This document shows positions 36,980-49,071 of a DNA stretch of 64,000 nt, piece after piece. Each line of letters starts with the position of its first letter. Position 1 is the stretch's first letter. The notes under the pieces are model-generated. The model was not told the origin of the DNA, made no database searches, and saw only the letters and a program-made list of their open reading frames with translations. The translations under genes and the position numbers were made by a program. Source of the stretch: Dimorphilus gyrociliatus (Eukaryota > Annelida > Polychaeta > Dinophilidae); contig CAJFCJ010000026.1 in assembly GCA_904063045.1 (NCBI GenBank), forward strand, positions 536,964 through 600,963, in the 5' to 3' direction.

Positions 36980-37077
36980 ATGTTTATTTTTTTGCGTTAA
37001 AAAAATAAATCATGTGGTTTATTCGATTTCTCTTCTTTCAGCATCCTTTCAAATTGTACTTTATATAATCTATTGAA

Positions 37078-37690
37078 TTTAGTTTGTCTTTCAAAAAATC
37101 CTCATTAGCCATCCATCGTCGTGTTCATAACTTCATCAGGTAAATATCTATAATATAAATTAATGTCATTATAATGTCATAGCTAAAATATAAATGATTT
37201 TTTCATCAAATTACTACTTTTTCCCGCCTCAGTCCACTATTCTTTAATGAATTTCGTCCATCTTTTCAGAAGTGATACTTATCTATGATGTCATTTTTAT
37301 TACACATTGAAGAGTGTTGTTTATAACGTATTTCGTATAGAAAATGAGAAATTTGATGAAAAATCGACTCGAATAAAATGATTGCGTTGAAAAAAAAAAC
37401 TGAGCATTTAGCGCCATCTGCAAGGTAAAAATATTTGTAACAAATTTGTCAGTCAATTATGCACAAAATTAACATGAAATTGTGGTTAAAATCAATTATA
37501 GTATACGTTTTAGTTAGATAAACATACTTAGAAGATGAAAAATGAAGATATTGAAATTTGGCATGATCGAGAACGACATCTGGAGGGTAGTATTTTTGGC
37601 GGTCATTTTGAAATACTGGATGAAAAGATAAAAATAATGATGTCATGTCGAGTACCATTTTAAGCGCAACCATTCAAATAACTCTTCATC
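37078..37690. repeat. Repeat module A, second copy, with dispersed repeat copy 6
   Basis: Near-identical to 26935-27545. The dispersed repeat runs about 37195-37625 with GCGCCATCTGCAAG at 37411-37424. Confidence 0.85.
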
Positions 37691-38290
37691 TTCATTTTTT
37701 AGTTTTGATTTTCTTATTTTGAGTAAATGTTCCATGATAGTATTTACATCTTTTTTTATGCGTTCAAAGAGATATTGTCAGTAGTTATATTCAGTATAGA
37801 TGAAATTATACTGTTACGTCGTGTCTTTTCTTATCCATAGTTTATTTTAACGTTTCTCTTTAATTCTTTATTATTTAGACAGCCATCAACTGTGTGAATG
37901 CTTGCGCCATCAGATATTTTGTTCATCTTCATATCGAAATAGAATTATTCTAATCCTGATAGGCTTTTGTAGCAAAGAATGGATTTTGCGTCTTTAATTT
38001 CGTCAGAAAGTCTATGCAGCAAATCAAGAGAGTTGAAAAATATCTCTAGTTCTATATAATCCTTGGGTTAAGACGATTAAAACATATTTTTAGACGAAAT
38101 AGAAAATCTTCTCAAAAGCTTTGTAATCTATATGATGGCCTGCAATATGAAAGATAAAAATCATTCTATATTCCAGGAATAATCATTTTGAATAATCATG
38201 ACGTTTAACATAAATTACAGAGTAATTTTCTTTATAAAAATTGATTAAAATATTTAGCGAAAAAAACTAAGGTCAATGTCACATTAATGC
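37691..38290. other. No supported gene
   Basis: AT-rich sequence upstream of the THAP gene. Confidence 0.5.
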
Positions 38291-38811
38291 ATGGCGGTAA
38301 TTGGCCATTTTGATGGAATGGATATGAAACGAGGAGGTTCGATTTGCCAGGCAGTAAATTGCTCCAAAACAACAAAGAATAACCGCGAAGTTCACTTTCA
38401 TCGATTTCCAAAAGATATAAATAGGTTTAGTAATTTTATTTTTTTTAAATAATTATTTTCGATTAGGTCGATTTTTATCTCGTATCTCATTTATCGTTAT
38501 CGAATAGAGTAAAGCAATGGGTTTTCGACCTAAGGAATATAAAATTGATTAATGACTTTAAAAGAGATCCAAAAGTATTATGGAATAGAAGAGTATGCTC
38601 TGACCACTTTTCGCCGGATGCTTACACTTCTAAAGATGGTAATAGGCTACTACCAACAGCAAGACCTTTAATAGATAAAAGGATGATTCCTAACATTCAA
38701 ACTACTGATCTTTTTATAAACATTGCTAAGTCAAAAGCAGCAGCGTCTGATAATCCTGTTATTGATACGAAACAAATTGAAGAGAAGAACATGTTCGGTT
38801 GTGAAAGTTGA
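38291..38811 (+). CDS. THAP zinc-finger protein, two exons, 145 aa
   Basis: Exon 1 is 38291-38424 and exon 2 is 38508-38811. The 83-bp intron begins GTTTAG and ends CGAATAG, and the joined frame is 438 nt. Together they encode a THAP domain: C-x4-C in exon 1 (CQAVNC), VHFHRFPKD, then across the junction VKQWVFDL, and the distal C-x2-H in RRVCSDHF. A short LLPTARP block takes the place of the AVPTIF box. THAP domains bind DNA; many come from P-element-type transposases. The protein is short, with only about 45 residues after the domain and no transposase part. AATAAA lies at 38944-38949. The start could instead be an internal Met 11 residues later. The donor is weak but the junction restores the invariant Trp. 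Confidence 0.75.
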
Positions 38812-38949
38812 ACAAAAACAAAAAGAACTATGAATATCTTACCTCTCTCATTAACCAGAACATAATTGATTATATAACATTATTGTCAAAGTTTGTAGGC
38901 GTCATAGTCAAGAAGAAAAAGACAAAGTATACATTTCCATTCAAATAAA

Positions 38950-40941
38950 TTAAGGCTTGTAAAACTTAAAGTTTGACATCCATCTTACAAAAAAAATAAG
39001 GATCAGGATAGACTGCATCTCGTTTCTTCATCAAAAATATTTGACTTCGTAATTTCTTCTATTAAATTTCATTGTCACGAATTCTTTTCAAATATACAAT
39101 CAAATTTGATGTTGTAACGTCTCAAAGGATATAACGTTGACATCATACGCATGTCAAATAGTTCAATTGTTAAGATAGCAATCTGATTGTCCCCAAGTTC
39201 CAGCCTCCTTGTCGTCAATAGCCAAAGCTTCCGATTCTTTCACTTCAACTTTCAGTTGACTACCAGTTGATTACTTGGATTCAGCTTTGAGTGAGATGTT
39301 CAAGGAACAACGGATTTTCTCTTATTATAGGCTTTATAATAAGTAATTGATGACTTTTCAAAAAATGATTATACCTGAAACGAAGGAAATAAGGAGTTAA
39401 TGCTTTATATATTCGTTAACTCTTGTTGTAAATTAAATCTTACGGCTTTTTAATCTTGGTCATAATAATTGGTCTTTTTGTAAACCGGTTTAAGTTATTA
39501 GTTGGCTCCAACACTTCCAAGTAAATTTCTTTGAAAACTGTCTGAAAAAATCGTTAATATTAATAGAAAACATATAGTTTACTTTGTCTAAAATATCATT
39601 TTGCCTTTTACTTTGTGATATTAGATCGCAACTATTTAATAAAACTTTATACAATTTTTAATGAAAAACAAAAATTAATCTGTTATGTTTGTTAAGTATT
39701 ACTTTTAATGAATTTATATTCCTGAAACTATATTTGATTTTATATTGAGAAGGATTTTTATTAATACTTACAGAATTCAGTCAGTACAGCAAAACTTTTC
39801 CAAGAACTCCATTGTCCGCCATTTTGAGAAGAAAAATAAACATGCTACAATTTGTATTATTACACCACTTACGTTTTTTTCGTAATTTTTTTAATAGTAA
39901 TTCATAATTAACTATATTTTAACACCTTTTAAGAAACAATAAGATACGAATAAAACATTTTATAATTGCACTACTTTTTTTACGGGTAAAATATTCCGAA
40001 ACTAGTAAACAACTCACTTATTATCGATAATGAATTATTTTCTTATTCCTGCTCGAGATCAGGTTAGAAAATGAAATACTAATAAAAAAATATAAAACTA
40101 TAAATATTAATCGATGACTTCCCCACTGAAAGAACAAGCAACTAATTATATTGAAAATTTTTATATTTTAGCTTTAAAAGAGAAATCGACTAAGTAATAT
40201 ACAAAAACCACTGAATCTCTTTTACTACTGGATGGAAAATTCAACAAGACTAAATATCTAAAAAAAACTCTCAGTGTTATAAATTATATTTATTCATAAT
40301 ATATTTACCAGTTTATATCCTGCAAAGGAAATACTAGTTTACTAGTTTGCACTTCTCCATTTTAAACAAGCAGAGAAGAATAAATCCAGTGATCTTACTA
40401 AAGAAAGCACCGACAAAAAGGACGGATACAGGTTGGCATTGAAGTTTGGGCAACTAACTCTAAAACTAATTAGGATAGTTTTCTAGAACAACAACGATTG
40501 AACCGATGATGATCAATATGATTGCTTTACATATTGAGGATGATGTAGAAAACGTTGCGCTTTCCGATATGATTCTTGGACCTTACTACAATTTTAGTAG
40601 TAACAAAAACCAATAGGCTCAAAAGGCAGATTGCAGTTTGGCAGCTTCCTCCGTTACTTCCGTACACTTCAAATCAGGAATTCCTTATTGATTTATCTTT
40701 GGAAAACGATTGAAATGCTTGGTAATGGAGAACTTGAAAGAGATTATTCGACTCCGAAAGCAAGGTTTATAGAACATAGGAAGAAAGTATAGCAATGCTC
40801 AAGAAGGAAAGAGATACTCCTGCAAGAATAACTAAAGATCAACATTCTACCTTAAATAAACCTGGATATCGTCTCGTACCATTATCAAACGAAGAGTTGC
40901 AGATAACAAGTCATAGCTTTGTATTAGCGACAATATACGAG
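38950..40941. other. No supported gene
   Basis: A short minus-strand frame near 39160-39270 (KESEALAIDDKEAGTWGQSD) reads like coding sequence and could be a terminal exon, but no partner exon was found. The rest is AT-rich. Confidence 0.4.
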
Positions 40942-41550
40942 TTATACTTGACCATATCTGAAACACGTAACTAGATGATCATTTATCAGACCGCAGGCTT
41001 GCATATAAGCATACATTATCGTTGATCCACAATATTTAAATCCTCTTTTCTTAAGATCAGCACTCAATTGATCCGATTCTTTACTGGTTGCTGGAACATC
41101 TCCAGTCTTTTCCCATTTGTTTACAATTCTCTTATTGTCTACAAATTTCCAAACATAACTGTCGAACGTTCCAAACTCTTTCTGTATATCTAAGAACAAT
41201 TTTGCGTTCTTAACCGTAGAGTTGATCTTTAGTCGATGCTTTACTATTCCGGGGTTTTTCATAAGATTTTCAATCTTTTCTTCTTTGTATTCCGCTATCT
41301 TCTCAACGTCAAAATTGTCGAAAGCTTCTCTATAAGCTTCTCTCTTCTTTAGAATGGTTCTCCAGTTTAATCCCGCTTGGGCACCCTCAAGCGTCAGAAA
41401 TTCAAAATGAATCCTATCATCGTGAACTGGAACACCCCATTCCTTATCATGGTAGACAATTTCCTCTTCACAGCCAAGGCTCCAATCACACCTGATCAAT
41501 TTGTCCACTTTTCCTTCGGCCATAGTCCCTATGTTTTTCAACAAGGGCAA
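40942..41550 (-). CDS. tag: DNA-3-methyladenine glycosylase I (Tag family), 202 aa
   Basis: An uninterrupted single-exon frame matching the bacterial Tag family over its whole length. Tag removes 3-methyladenine from alkylated DNA to start base-excision repair. The four zinc ligands known in E. coli Tag are present: Cys in LIRCDW, His in YHDKEWG, and His and Cys in NDHLVTC. The substrate-pocket Glu is in LEGAQAGLNW. Other family blocks are PGIVKHRLKI, KKRGFKYCGSTI and YMQACGLINDH. The frame starts at 41550, but Met10 (41523) is nearer the usual N-terminus; no targeting peptide is obvious. It lies 295 bp downstream of the acidic-repeat gene, same strand, with neither ribosome-binding site nor bacterial base composition, so it looks domesticated in this genome. 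Intact and probably active. Confidence 0.92.
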   Translation of the reverse strand: MPLLKNIGTMAEGKVDKLIRCDWSLGCEEEIVYHDKEWGVPVHDDRIHFEFLTLEGAQAGLNWRTILKKREAYREAFDNFDVEKIAEYKEEKIENLMKNPGIVKHRLKINSTVKNAKLFLDIQKEFGTFDSYVWKFVDNKRIVNKWEKTGDVPATSKESDQLSADLKKRGFKYCGSTIMYAYMQACGLINDHLVTCFRYGQV

Positions 41551-41844
41551 AGAAATGCGGGATAATCGACTAACAACCCTAATTTTGACTCTTTACAAAA
41601 TACTCTTGGAAAAAACTGGTATTGAAATCTTTATAATGAAAAGAGATAATGCTTAAGATGAGTGACGCGAAATGTCAATGAACGTTTAGGAAGCGCTTAC
41701 ACTTTGACAATGTTCAGTATTACTTTTCTCCTTGGCCAAAATATCATTTAGTTTTATTCAGTTAATTAAAACTAACAAACAATAAAAAAAGCTTAACGTT
41801 TACATTACAAATATTATATTGACAATGTAGTTCGCTCGGACATA

Positions 41845-43053
41845 TTACATTAATCTTCTCTTAGAACCAAGAATTGAGGGTCCTTTGCGTAATCGTTTCG
41901 ATGATCGAACCCTTTCCTCTTCAAATAGTCCCCTGCGAAATCGCTTAGATGATCGAACAGTTTCCTCCTCGAGTTTATTCCTCTTTTTAGCACTAACGCA
42001 ATCTTGCTTTTGATCTTCAAATAGTTCCTTTCGAAGTTTCTTCTTTTTAGCACAATCTTGTTCTTCGTCTTCAAATAGTTCTATGTCAGATTTGCTCTTT
42101 TTAGGGCTAGCAGTATCTTGGTCTTGGTCTTCATATTGTTCTATGTCAGATTTGCTCTTTTTAGGACTAGCGGTATATTCGTCTTCGTCTTCATTCGGTT
42201 CTACATTGGATTTGCTCTTATCTTGGTGCTCGTCTTCGTCTAGTTTTATGTCGGATTTTTTCTTTTTAGGACTAACAGTATCTTGATCTTCATCTTCAAA
42301 TAGTTCTATTATATCAGGTTCACTCTTTTCAGGGTCAGCAGTATCTTCTTCTTCGTCGTCGTCGTATAGTTCTATTATATCAGGCTCATTTTTTTTAGGG
42401 CTAGCAGTACCTTGATCTTTATCTTCAAATAGTTCTATTATATCAGGTTCACTCTTTTCAGGGTCAGCAGAAGTATCCTCTTCTTCGTCGTCATATAGTT
42501 CTATTATATCAGGCTCGCTCTTTTTAGGACTAGCAGTATTTTGGTCATCATCTTCAAATAGTTCTTTGTCAGATTTGCGCTTTTGAGGACGATTAGTATC
42601 TCGGTCATCGTCTTCAAATAGTTCTATGTCAGATTTGCTTTTTTGAGGACTAGCAGTATCCTGGTCTTTGTGTTCGAATGATACTATGTCAGGTTTCCTT
42701 TTTTTAGGTCCAGAGTAATTCTGATCGAGTTCAGCAAATAGCTCCCTATGAATTTGTAAAGCGTACTGAACATTTTCATCTCTCTCATCCTCCAATTTAC
42801 TGCTATCATAATTCTGCGATTCGTTTCCAAACAGATGAATGAGAAAGTCCCAAAAATCATCATCAGAGCTTCTGTGACTTTGTTCAAGCTTCTTTTCTTT
42901 TTCTAAACACAAAAAATAAATAGTTAGTGGTTTCTTGAGTGGAGTCATTTACATACCGTATTCTTCACTTACGACTTTCGCTATTTCATTGATCCTATCG
43001 ATGAACTCATCAGTCCATTCGCTAAAAAATTGTGCAATTTCATCTTCCGACAT
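41845..43053 (-). CDS. Two-exon acidic repeat protein with tandem SUMO-interacting-like motifs, 384 aa
   Basis: Exon 1 is 43053-42957 and exon 2 is 42902-41845. The 54-bp intron begins GTATGT and ends TTTAG, and the joined frame is 1155 nt. Exon 1 encodes MSEDEIAQFFSEWTDEFIDR. The N-terminal 90 residues are unique. From about residue 95 to 330 there are about 12 units of roughly 20 residues of the type SPKKSKSDIELFEDEDQDTA. Four units carry DIIEL[F/Y] followed by an acidic run, the layout of SUMO-interacting motifs; two or three others carry weaker DIELFED forms. The C-terminus is basic (RSSKRFRRGLFEEERVRSSK). AATAAA on this strand is at 41757-41752. I do not recognise the family. A nuclear SUMO-binding protein is an inference from the motifs. 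Confidence 0.75.
42060..42660. repeat. In-frame minisatellite within the acidic-repeat gene
   Basis: Units of about 60-70 bp repeat the block TCTTCAAATAGTTCTATTAT (plus strand). Unit lengths are multiples of three, so the protein frame is kept. Confidence 0.85.
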
Positions 43054-43997
43054 CACACTCTGAAAACGGATGTCACAATATATTAATTATAGGCGAAAAC
43101 GTTTAGAGAACACCTCCCTTCAACAAGTTCAAGCTAACCATGTCGAAAGGCGGATTTTGTACACGCAATATTTAAATTTTTTCATTAATGCAAAGAAAAC
43201 AATGATATCTTACTGTACTGTTGTTTGGTTGACTTGTATATTCGTTTTCTATATCCTGAAAAGTACCCATATCTTCGGTCATAATTTCTGCATGAAACAA
43301 ACTAAAATATCTCAGTTATTCGATGTCTTTTAAAACTTTTAAGTGCAAAAACTATATAAAAAAAATTACTTTCGAGATGCCTTCGCCAAAAAGCAATTAA
43401 AGAAAAAATAGTAAAAAAAATACTATTTGATATTTATTGTGGAAATTCGAACAGCGTGCATATGAATATCAATATACGAATTGTGCATTACCACATATCC
43501 GGTTATCCAGTTTCCTGTTTCTGTCGCAAATATTCTCATCTTTTTTTTGTTAATCATCTTACAGGTGAAAGGCAGAAAAACTGTATATTATTAAATAATA
43601 ATATTATTTAAATTACTTTTTAAGTTGGAAAATCCGTTTAATACTAAATTTTTGTTAAATACCCCCATTGTCGCTCAAGCATTAAAGTAAAACTGTAGAA
43701 CCAATAAGAGTAAGATCAACATCTTTTTTGATGGAAATCAACTTTGACAATTTGTTTAAACTGGAAATTTTGTATCTATTAATTCTGTACATTGCTTGTT
43801 AATTTTTTAAATTTTAAACGAAACTCATAATCTTTTTCTTTTGAAGTTCACGATTTTGATTTTCCAGTCAATTATATAATTATTAATCAATATTGATTAT
43901 TCCTTGAAGTAAAGTTTTCTTATCTAAATAAGATCCTCATCCTAATTCAAAGTAAAAATATATCATAAAATTAATTTTATAATCTTTTATGCTGATT

Positions 43998-44052
43998 ATA
44001 CTAACAGTATCTTGATCTTCATCTTCAAATAGTTCTATTATATCAGGTTATA
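43998..44052 (-). repeat. Isolated copy of one unit of the acidic-repeat minisatellite
   Basis: About 50 bp matching 42268-42320 almost perfectly (ACTAACAGTATCTTGATCTT, then CATCTTCAAATAGTTCTATT), about 950 bp upstream of the gene's first exon. No open frame surrounds it. Confidence 0.85.
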
Positions 44053-45457
44053 CTTTTTCTGACGAAGCTTTCAAGTGAACATATGCTCTTTAATCTTTTC
44101 ATTCGCACTTGGAACTTATCTACAAAAACAGTATAAAATGTGCTTTTCAATTTTTCCGATATTATTCAAATAAACGTGATTTAGACACATAATTTCTTTA
44201 GTTACTACATCAGATATTAATATCTATTGTTTCGTAAATATAGTTTTCAATTTACATTTTCTTCTTTCTAAATAAAACACTTCAACGTATAGTTAAAGTA
44301 TATTGTACTTTTATAGTTGCAAAGTAACCATCCTCGATTAATTCATTAAAAGGTGAACTAAATATCATGTATCGTTCAAGGACTTCATTGCTCTCTTGTC
44401 TGGCGGGAAAATATCTATGCCGTCTTTGGGCTAACGACTAATAAAATTATAATTCCAAATAAGAGTGTTTGCTCCTTCCAAATCAACTATCTTTACAGAC
44501 ATTCGTCAATATGACATGTATACGGAGCGTATTTTTTTAAAATCATTGGATTTAAGTATTTCTTTAAATAGTGTTTAAAATTCTTGGTAAAGACTGAAAA
44601 TTATGTTTTTCTTCTTATCTAATAAAGTGTATACAGGAGCTCTTCTTACTTTACAAAATACAACAAGTATATACAATCACTTGTACGCATCTTATCCAGT
44701 TACAACATGCATTACGTCTATAATAAGTAAATATATTGTTTACAGTTTATCGTTTGTGAATCTTGACAAAATTTAATAGTCACATATAATTTCGGAATTG
44801 CATTAGTGTTTCTTGAATATGTTAGAGTAGTTCATTAGTACATTCTTTGAAATTTTCTGTTTGTTACTATAGATTGATATAGAAATAAAGTTTCATATCT
44901 CTTCTTCGCAAAAGCATAACTTCGTCATAAAATTTGTTGAATAAAAATTATTTTGTAGAAATTTAAAGTTCCATTAAGACACATCCATAGAACAAATTGA
45001 ATAAAACATTATAATATTCATATTTTTTAAATACTCCTTCCATAGGATGACATTTTTCCCAATTGTGTACACTTCTATTTTCAACCTTAACGTAATACAG
45101 AATTTTAGAAAAGATTAGGCTTACATCTATATATCTCTTATTTTTCTTTCTGATATTCATTTTAAAAGAATAAAGAATCCAAAATTACTAGTACCTTTCG
45201 ACGTTTTTGCAAAAACTAACCTTTAGTACTCTTATCCAGACCAAGACATTCTAAAGAACATTCTGTTCTTTGTTTCGTATTTAACATTCTTGTTCTTTTT
45301 CTGTTGTATTCCTTCAAAAATTGTCTTTACCAAATAAAAACTATGGATAAATATATTCTTTTTGTTTTTAATAAATTTATAAATACATGACGCTGCATAA
45401 AGATTTTAGAACAAGTTCCAACAGCGTTCGTTCAATGTAATGACGTACGGTCAAAGA

Positions 45458-45472
45458 TGGGAAGTGACGTCA
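45458..45472 (+). promoter_or_regulatory. ETS-CRE-like site outside recognisable LTRs
   Basis: TGGGAAGTGACGTCA, one base from the composite sites in the LTRs. No promoter or hairpins accompany it, so it may be a worn LTR scrap or an independent site. Confidence 0.35.
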
Positions 45473-47822
45473 TGAGCAGAAGTTTAACTATAGAGAACAG
45501 GTAACCCACTCGTATGAATGCTACTGAACAGAGATCCTCCTTAGTTGCATTGTTTTTTCTTAAAAGAATAATTAAAATTAAGTTTTTAATATTTGAAATA
45601 TTTAATAAACAAACTTTACTCAGTGGGTCATTGCAGCAGATATCATCCATTGATCTGAGGCTTAGCGTAGTAAATTGAACAAATTATACTTGTTATGAAT
45701 AATCTGTTTATAAAAGCAAATTTACTAAAACTAAACCACTTGTTTTTTCTTTGTTTGACGATAACTTGACCTAAATAACCGACATTTTTCTGTAAGTAAT
45801 AAGGAATAGGGTTTCTGTTCTGTAAGCAAGTTTCAAGATTCTAGATATAGTATAATTGCCTTGACATCATAAAGCCATCTTCATACATCTGTCTTTAATG
45901 ATCCATTTCGTCCAAGCTGTCTGTAGAGTTATTATGCTTATTTTACATCCTAATCATTCATTATCATCATCATCATCATCGTCGTCGTCATCATCAATCA
46001 TGTAATTTCTTATGTTATTTCACTCATTTGTCCTCTTTCATCTCGTTTTTTTTTCTTTATACTTTTCCTCATTCCATTAACTTTATCAACATTTTATTAT
46101 CGCCTATTTCCTTCTTTTATAGTACATCTTGAAAATAATTTTGATCTTCTTTACTCGTTTGTACTTTACGTTTAAAGAAGCTGCTTATGTAAACACCAAT
46201 CATTTAGAGATTTTTTCAACTTTCTCCTTAGTATACTGTATTGCTAAAATAATGCCTTCTTCTTTCAATAACAGCTTTAGCAGTTTCCTTATCTATGTAT
46301 GAAGGTTTTCTACAGAATCTACTATTGTTTTCTAGCTATAGAAATGAGGACATTTATAAAATATAACGCGAGACGAATATATTGAATACTTACAGAATCT
46401 TTTTTCTTTAGGGTTGGACTCTTTTCTCAAACGTCATATTATCTTCTAGTGATAACTAATTGGAAATTTCCCAACTTACAATTTGTTTATTTAACATTTC
46501 CAGTGGATTATTATGATAATAAATATATATGTAAACAAAAAATACCTTCGACTTCAAAACAAATTCAGCGTTTTGCGCATAACGTCATTTCCGTTCTGAA
46601 AAGATGCGGTGTCCATGTATAATTAAAGATGGCGAATATTCGTAAACTACACGAGATTTACAAGTAAAGTTCTTAGATTGGTTGATAAGAAAAATAAAGG
46701 TAAATATTAATTAATACTATAAAATACATAGTGACAGCGAACAATGATATACTTTTCTGGAGGCTGAGAAGCATGCGTATAAACCGTTTTTTGAAAAAGG
46801 TTGAAAAAGATCCATGTTGAAATCAAAGAACAACAACAAAGAACTAACAAGAAATTGTGATAAGAAATCTTCAAATTACACTGAAACCCTTTGAGATCGA
46901 TACTTGACAAATGGGAGAAAAATGAATAAATAGTCAATAAAGAAGACATTTGATAGATTATAAAAGGTAAAGTTTATATGTTAAACAAAGCAATTCTAAG
47001 ATATAATATAATATAATAGATAAACTTTTTAACAGTCAGAAAGAAAGTTGTTTATATCCTTGAACATTTTGATCTACGATCTGAAGAAGAGCAAGTTTGA
47101 ATAAAACCTCCCACACTACTTTGCGAAACAATTATTCTTAAAGCATCAGCAGGCAATGACCTAAAAATTATCGATTTGTAGAATCATATGACCAATGGAT
47201 GTATTATATTAATAATAAGATGGTGTAGTTAAACTTATTGCTGAACCGCCGCTACACTCAAGGAATCAACTCCCTGAATCGATTTTAATCCTTTATTAAA
47301 GTAAAAGGTGTGATAATTGATATCAGTTCACTCAGAAATTGCTGTACGCGATTTCGTATTTCTCTAAAAGAAACTATGATCATTAAAAGCAGTAAAGTTT
47401 GAGAAGATTTCGATGATTATGTTATTAAGTGACACAATTTTTCGTACATTGATTTTATCAACAAACGAATGATAATAAAATTAATGATAGTGATAGTTTT
47501 TTTTACAGAGAAAAAGGAGAACGGAAATAATTACTTCAAAAACTTTTACATCCAACTAAAGAAAGGAAACATCAATACGAGAACCATTGAAATTGTTTAG
47601 AATGTAAGTCTTTTTTTTACATTATTAACAATTAAGTAGTTATGAATCGAAAGTAGGATATTACTACACTCTATCTTGTTAGTAAAGTATGAATTCACTG
47701 AAATTTACACTCTCAAGGTTAACATATAAAATACAGTTTGTTGTTTAACGGAAACCGTTAAAACTGGTTAACGGAAAAATTAAGGAATAATGAATGGATA
47801 ACGCCTCATTTCTAATACTAAA

Positions 47823-47862
<40 letters not shown>

Positions 47863-48010
47863 TATATACTATTATATTCGATATAATTCAATATTTGTAA
47901 GTAATAGATTTACAAGAAATCAAAGATCAATTGTATATTTAATTTTTGAAAGTTTAAAAATTATGCTAATTATTTCCGATAGACGGAACTGATGTTGATG
48001 GTTGTTTGGT

Positions 48011-48063
48011 CACGTGGTTCGATTAGTATAAATACACAACCGTTGAACCCCGAGAATCCAGTT
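48011..48063 (+). promoter_or_regulatory. LTR core promoter
   Basis: CACGTG, then TATAAATA starting 33 bp before the A of the initiator CCAGTT. The same spacing occurs in the other LTRs (54004-54054, 56579-56631, 61142-61195). Confidence 0.6.
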
Positions 48064-48332
48064 ACCATTTTGAGTAGACCCAGTGACTTTCTGTTTATCA
48101 ATTGTAAAAAACAAAAGTCCATTATTCTTGAACATTCCACTTCTATTTTGTTCTGATCCTATAATCCTATTCAAAATGTTATAACCAACAAGTCATGGAA
48201 ATTATCATGTCTTGTATCACATTTTTCCAATATACTTCATACGATATTTGTCAATGAGACACAAAAGAAAAAAAGTCTGATATACAATATAGTATTTTGA
48301 CCAACTTAAACTCTGATGGTAACTTGAGAATG

Positions 48333-48427
48333 AACATGGTTGAAAAACCATGTTGCTTTTTTTTTTTCAATGAAAACAGCCGATATAAAACTCGGCAATA
48401 AAAACGCGGTTGACGGAAAAGTCAGCC
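48333..48427 (+). other. Three-hairpin module at the LTR poly(A) signal
   Basis: Hairpin 1 AACATGGTT/AACCATGTT, hairpin 2 GCCGA/TCGGC, hairpin 3 GGTTGAC/GTCAGCC (one G-T pair), with AATAAA between 2 and 3. Confidence 0.65.
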
Positions 48428-49071
48428 ATGTTAATTGCGACAAATCTTTGTCCCACGTTACCCGTACCGGAAGTGACGTCGTTGATCCGCCATATTAAAG
48501 AATGTCCCCAAAATTGGAGATTTTTACGTTTTATCACACGATTTCAATATCCAATGAGCAATATTTAATTAAATTACACATAACAATTGCATTTACAATA
48601 AGATATAGTACATATAAAACAGAAATAAATGGTAATTGAACGCCCATTTGACCGGTATATTTTTTAAAGAGTCTTGGGTAATACCTAAATTTCGTCATTG
48701 TGAAAGAAAAAAATAATTAACGAAAATGAAGAACTAGGCGAAATATATAGATTTTAATGATAAAGAAAAGATCTAGTTAATAACTGAACATTAAACTCAT
48801 TAAAATAGTATGATTAGATTTAATGGGATACTGAAATATTTTTTTTTTTTTTGAATTGAAATGAAAAGACTAAATTGAGAAACAATTTAATTAATTAAAT
48901 TATATGGCAATTTGACATTAAAAAATTAATAATATCGCTTTTCCATTGACCAGCCTATCCTTCCTATATTAGCAATAATAAGGATCAATGTTTTCCAATC
49001 CATAACGGTCGAAGAACAAGATGGCGACAATCAAGAGAACGACATAACGTCATTTAAGAACGATGGTCAAA

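Larger units (their letters stand above)
43054..47984. other. Long AT-rich interval with no supported gene
   Basis: Contains an (ATC)n/(GTC)n tract at 45963-45996, a (TA)n tract at 47830-47859, the isolated repeat unit at 43998, and an ETS-CRE-like site at 45458. Small frames have no recognisable domains. Confidence 0.5.
47985..48740 (+). mobile_element. Diverged Bel/Pao LTR, upstream of the 49-52 kb element
   Basis: Carries CACGTG (48011-48016), TATAAATA (48027-48034), initiator CCAGTT with A at 48060, the leader GTTACCATTTTGAGTAGACC, three hairpins (48333-48354, 48379-48396, 48408-48427), AATAAA (48397-48402) and CCGGAAGTGACGTCG (48467-48481). Similar in order, but strongly diverged, to 53985-54700 and to the LTRs in the inverted-repeat arms. 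Edges approximate. Confidence 0.65.
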
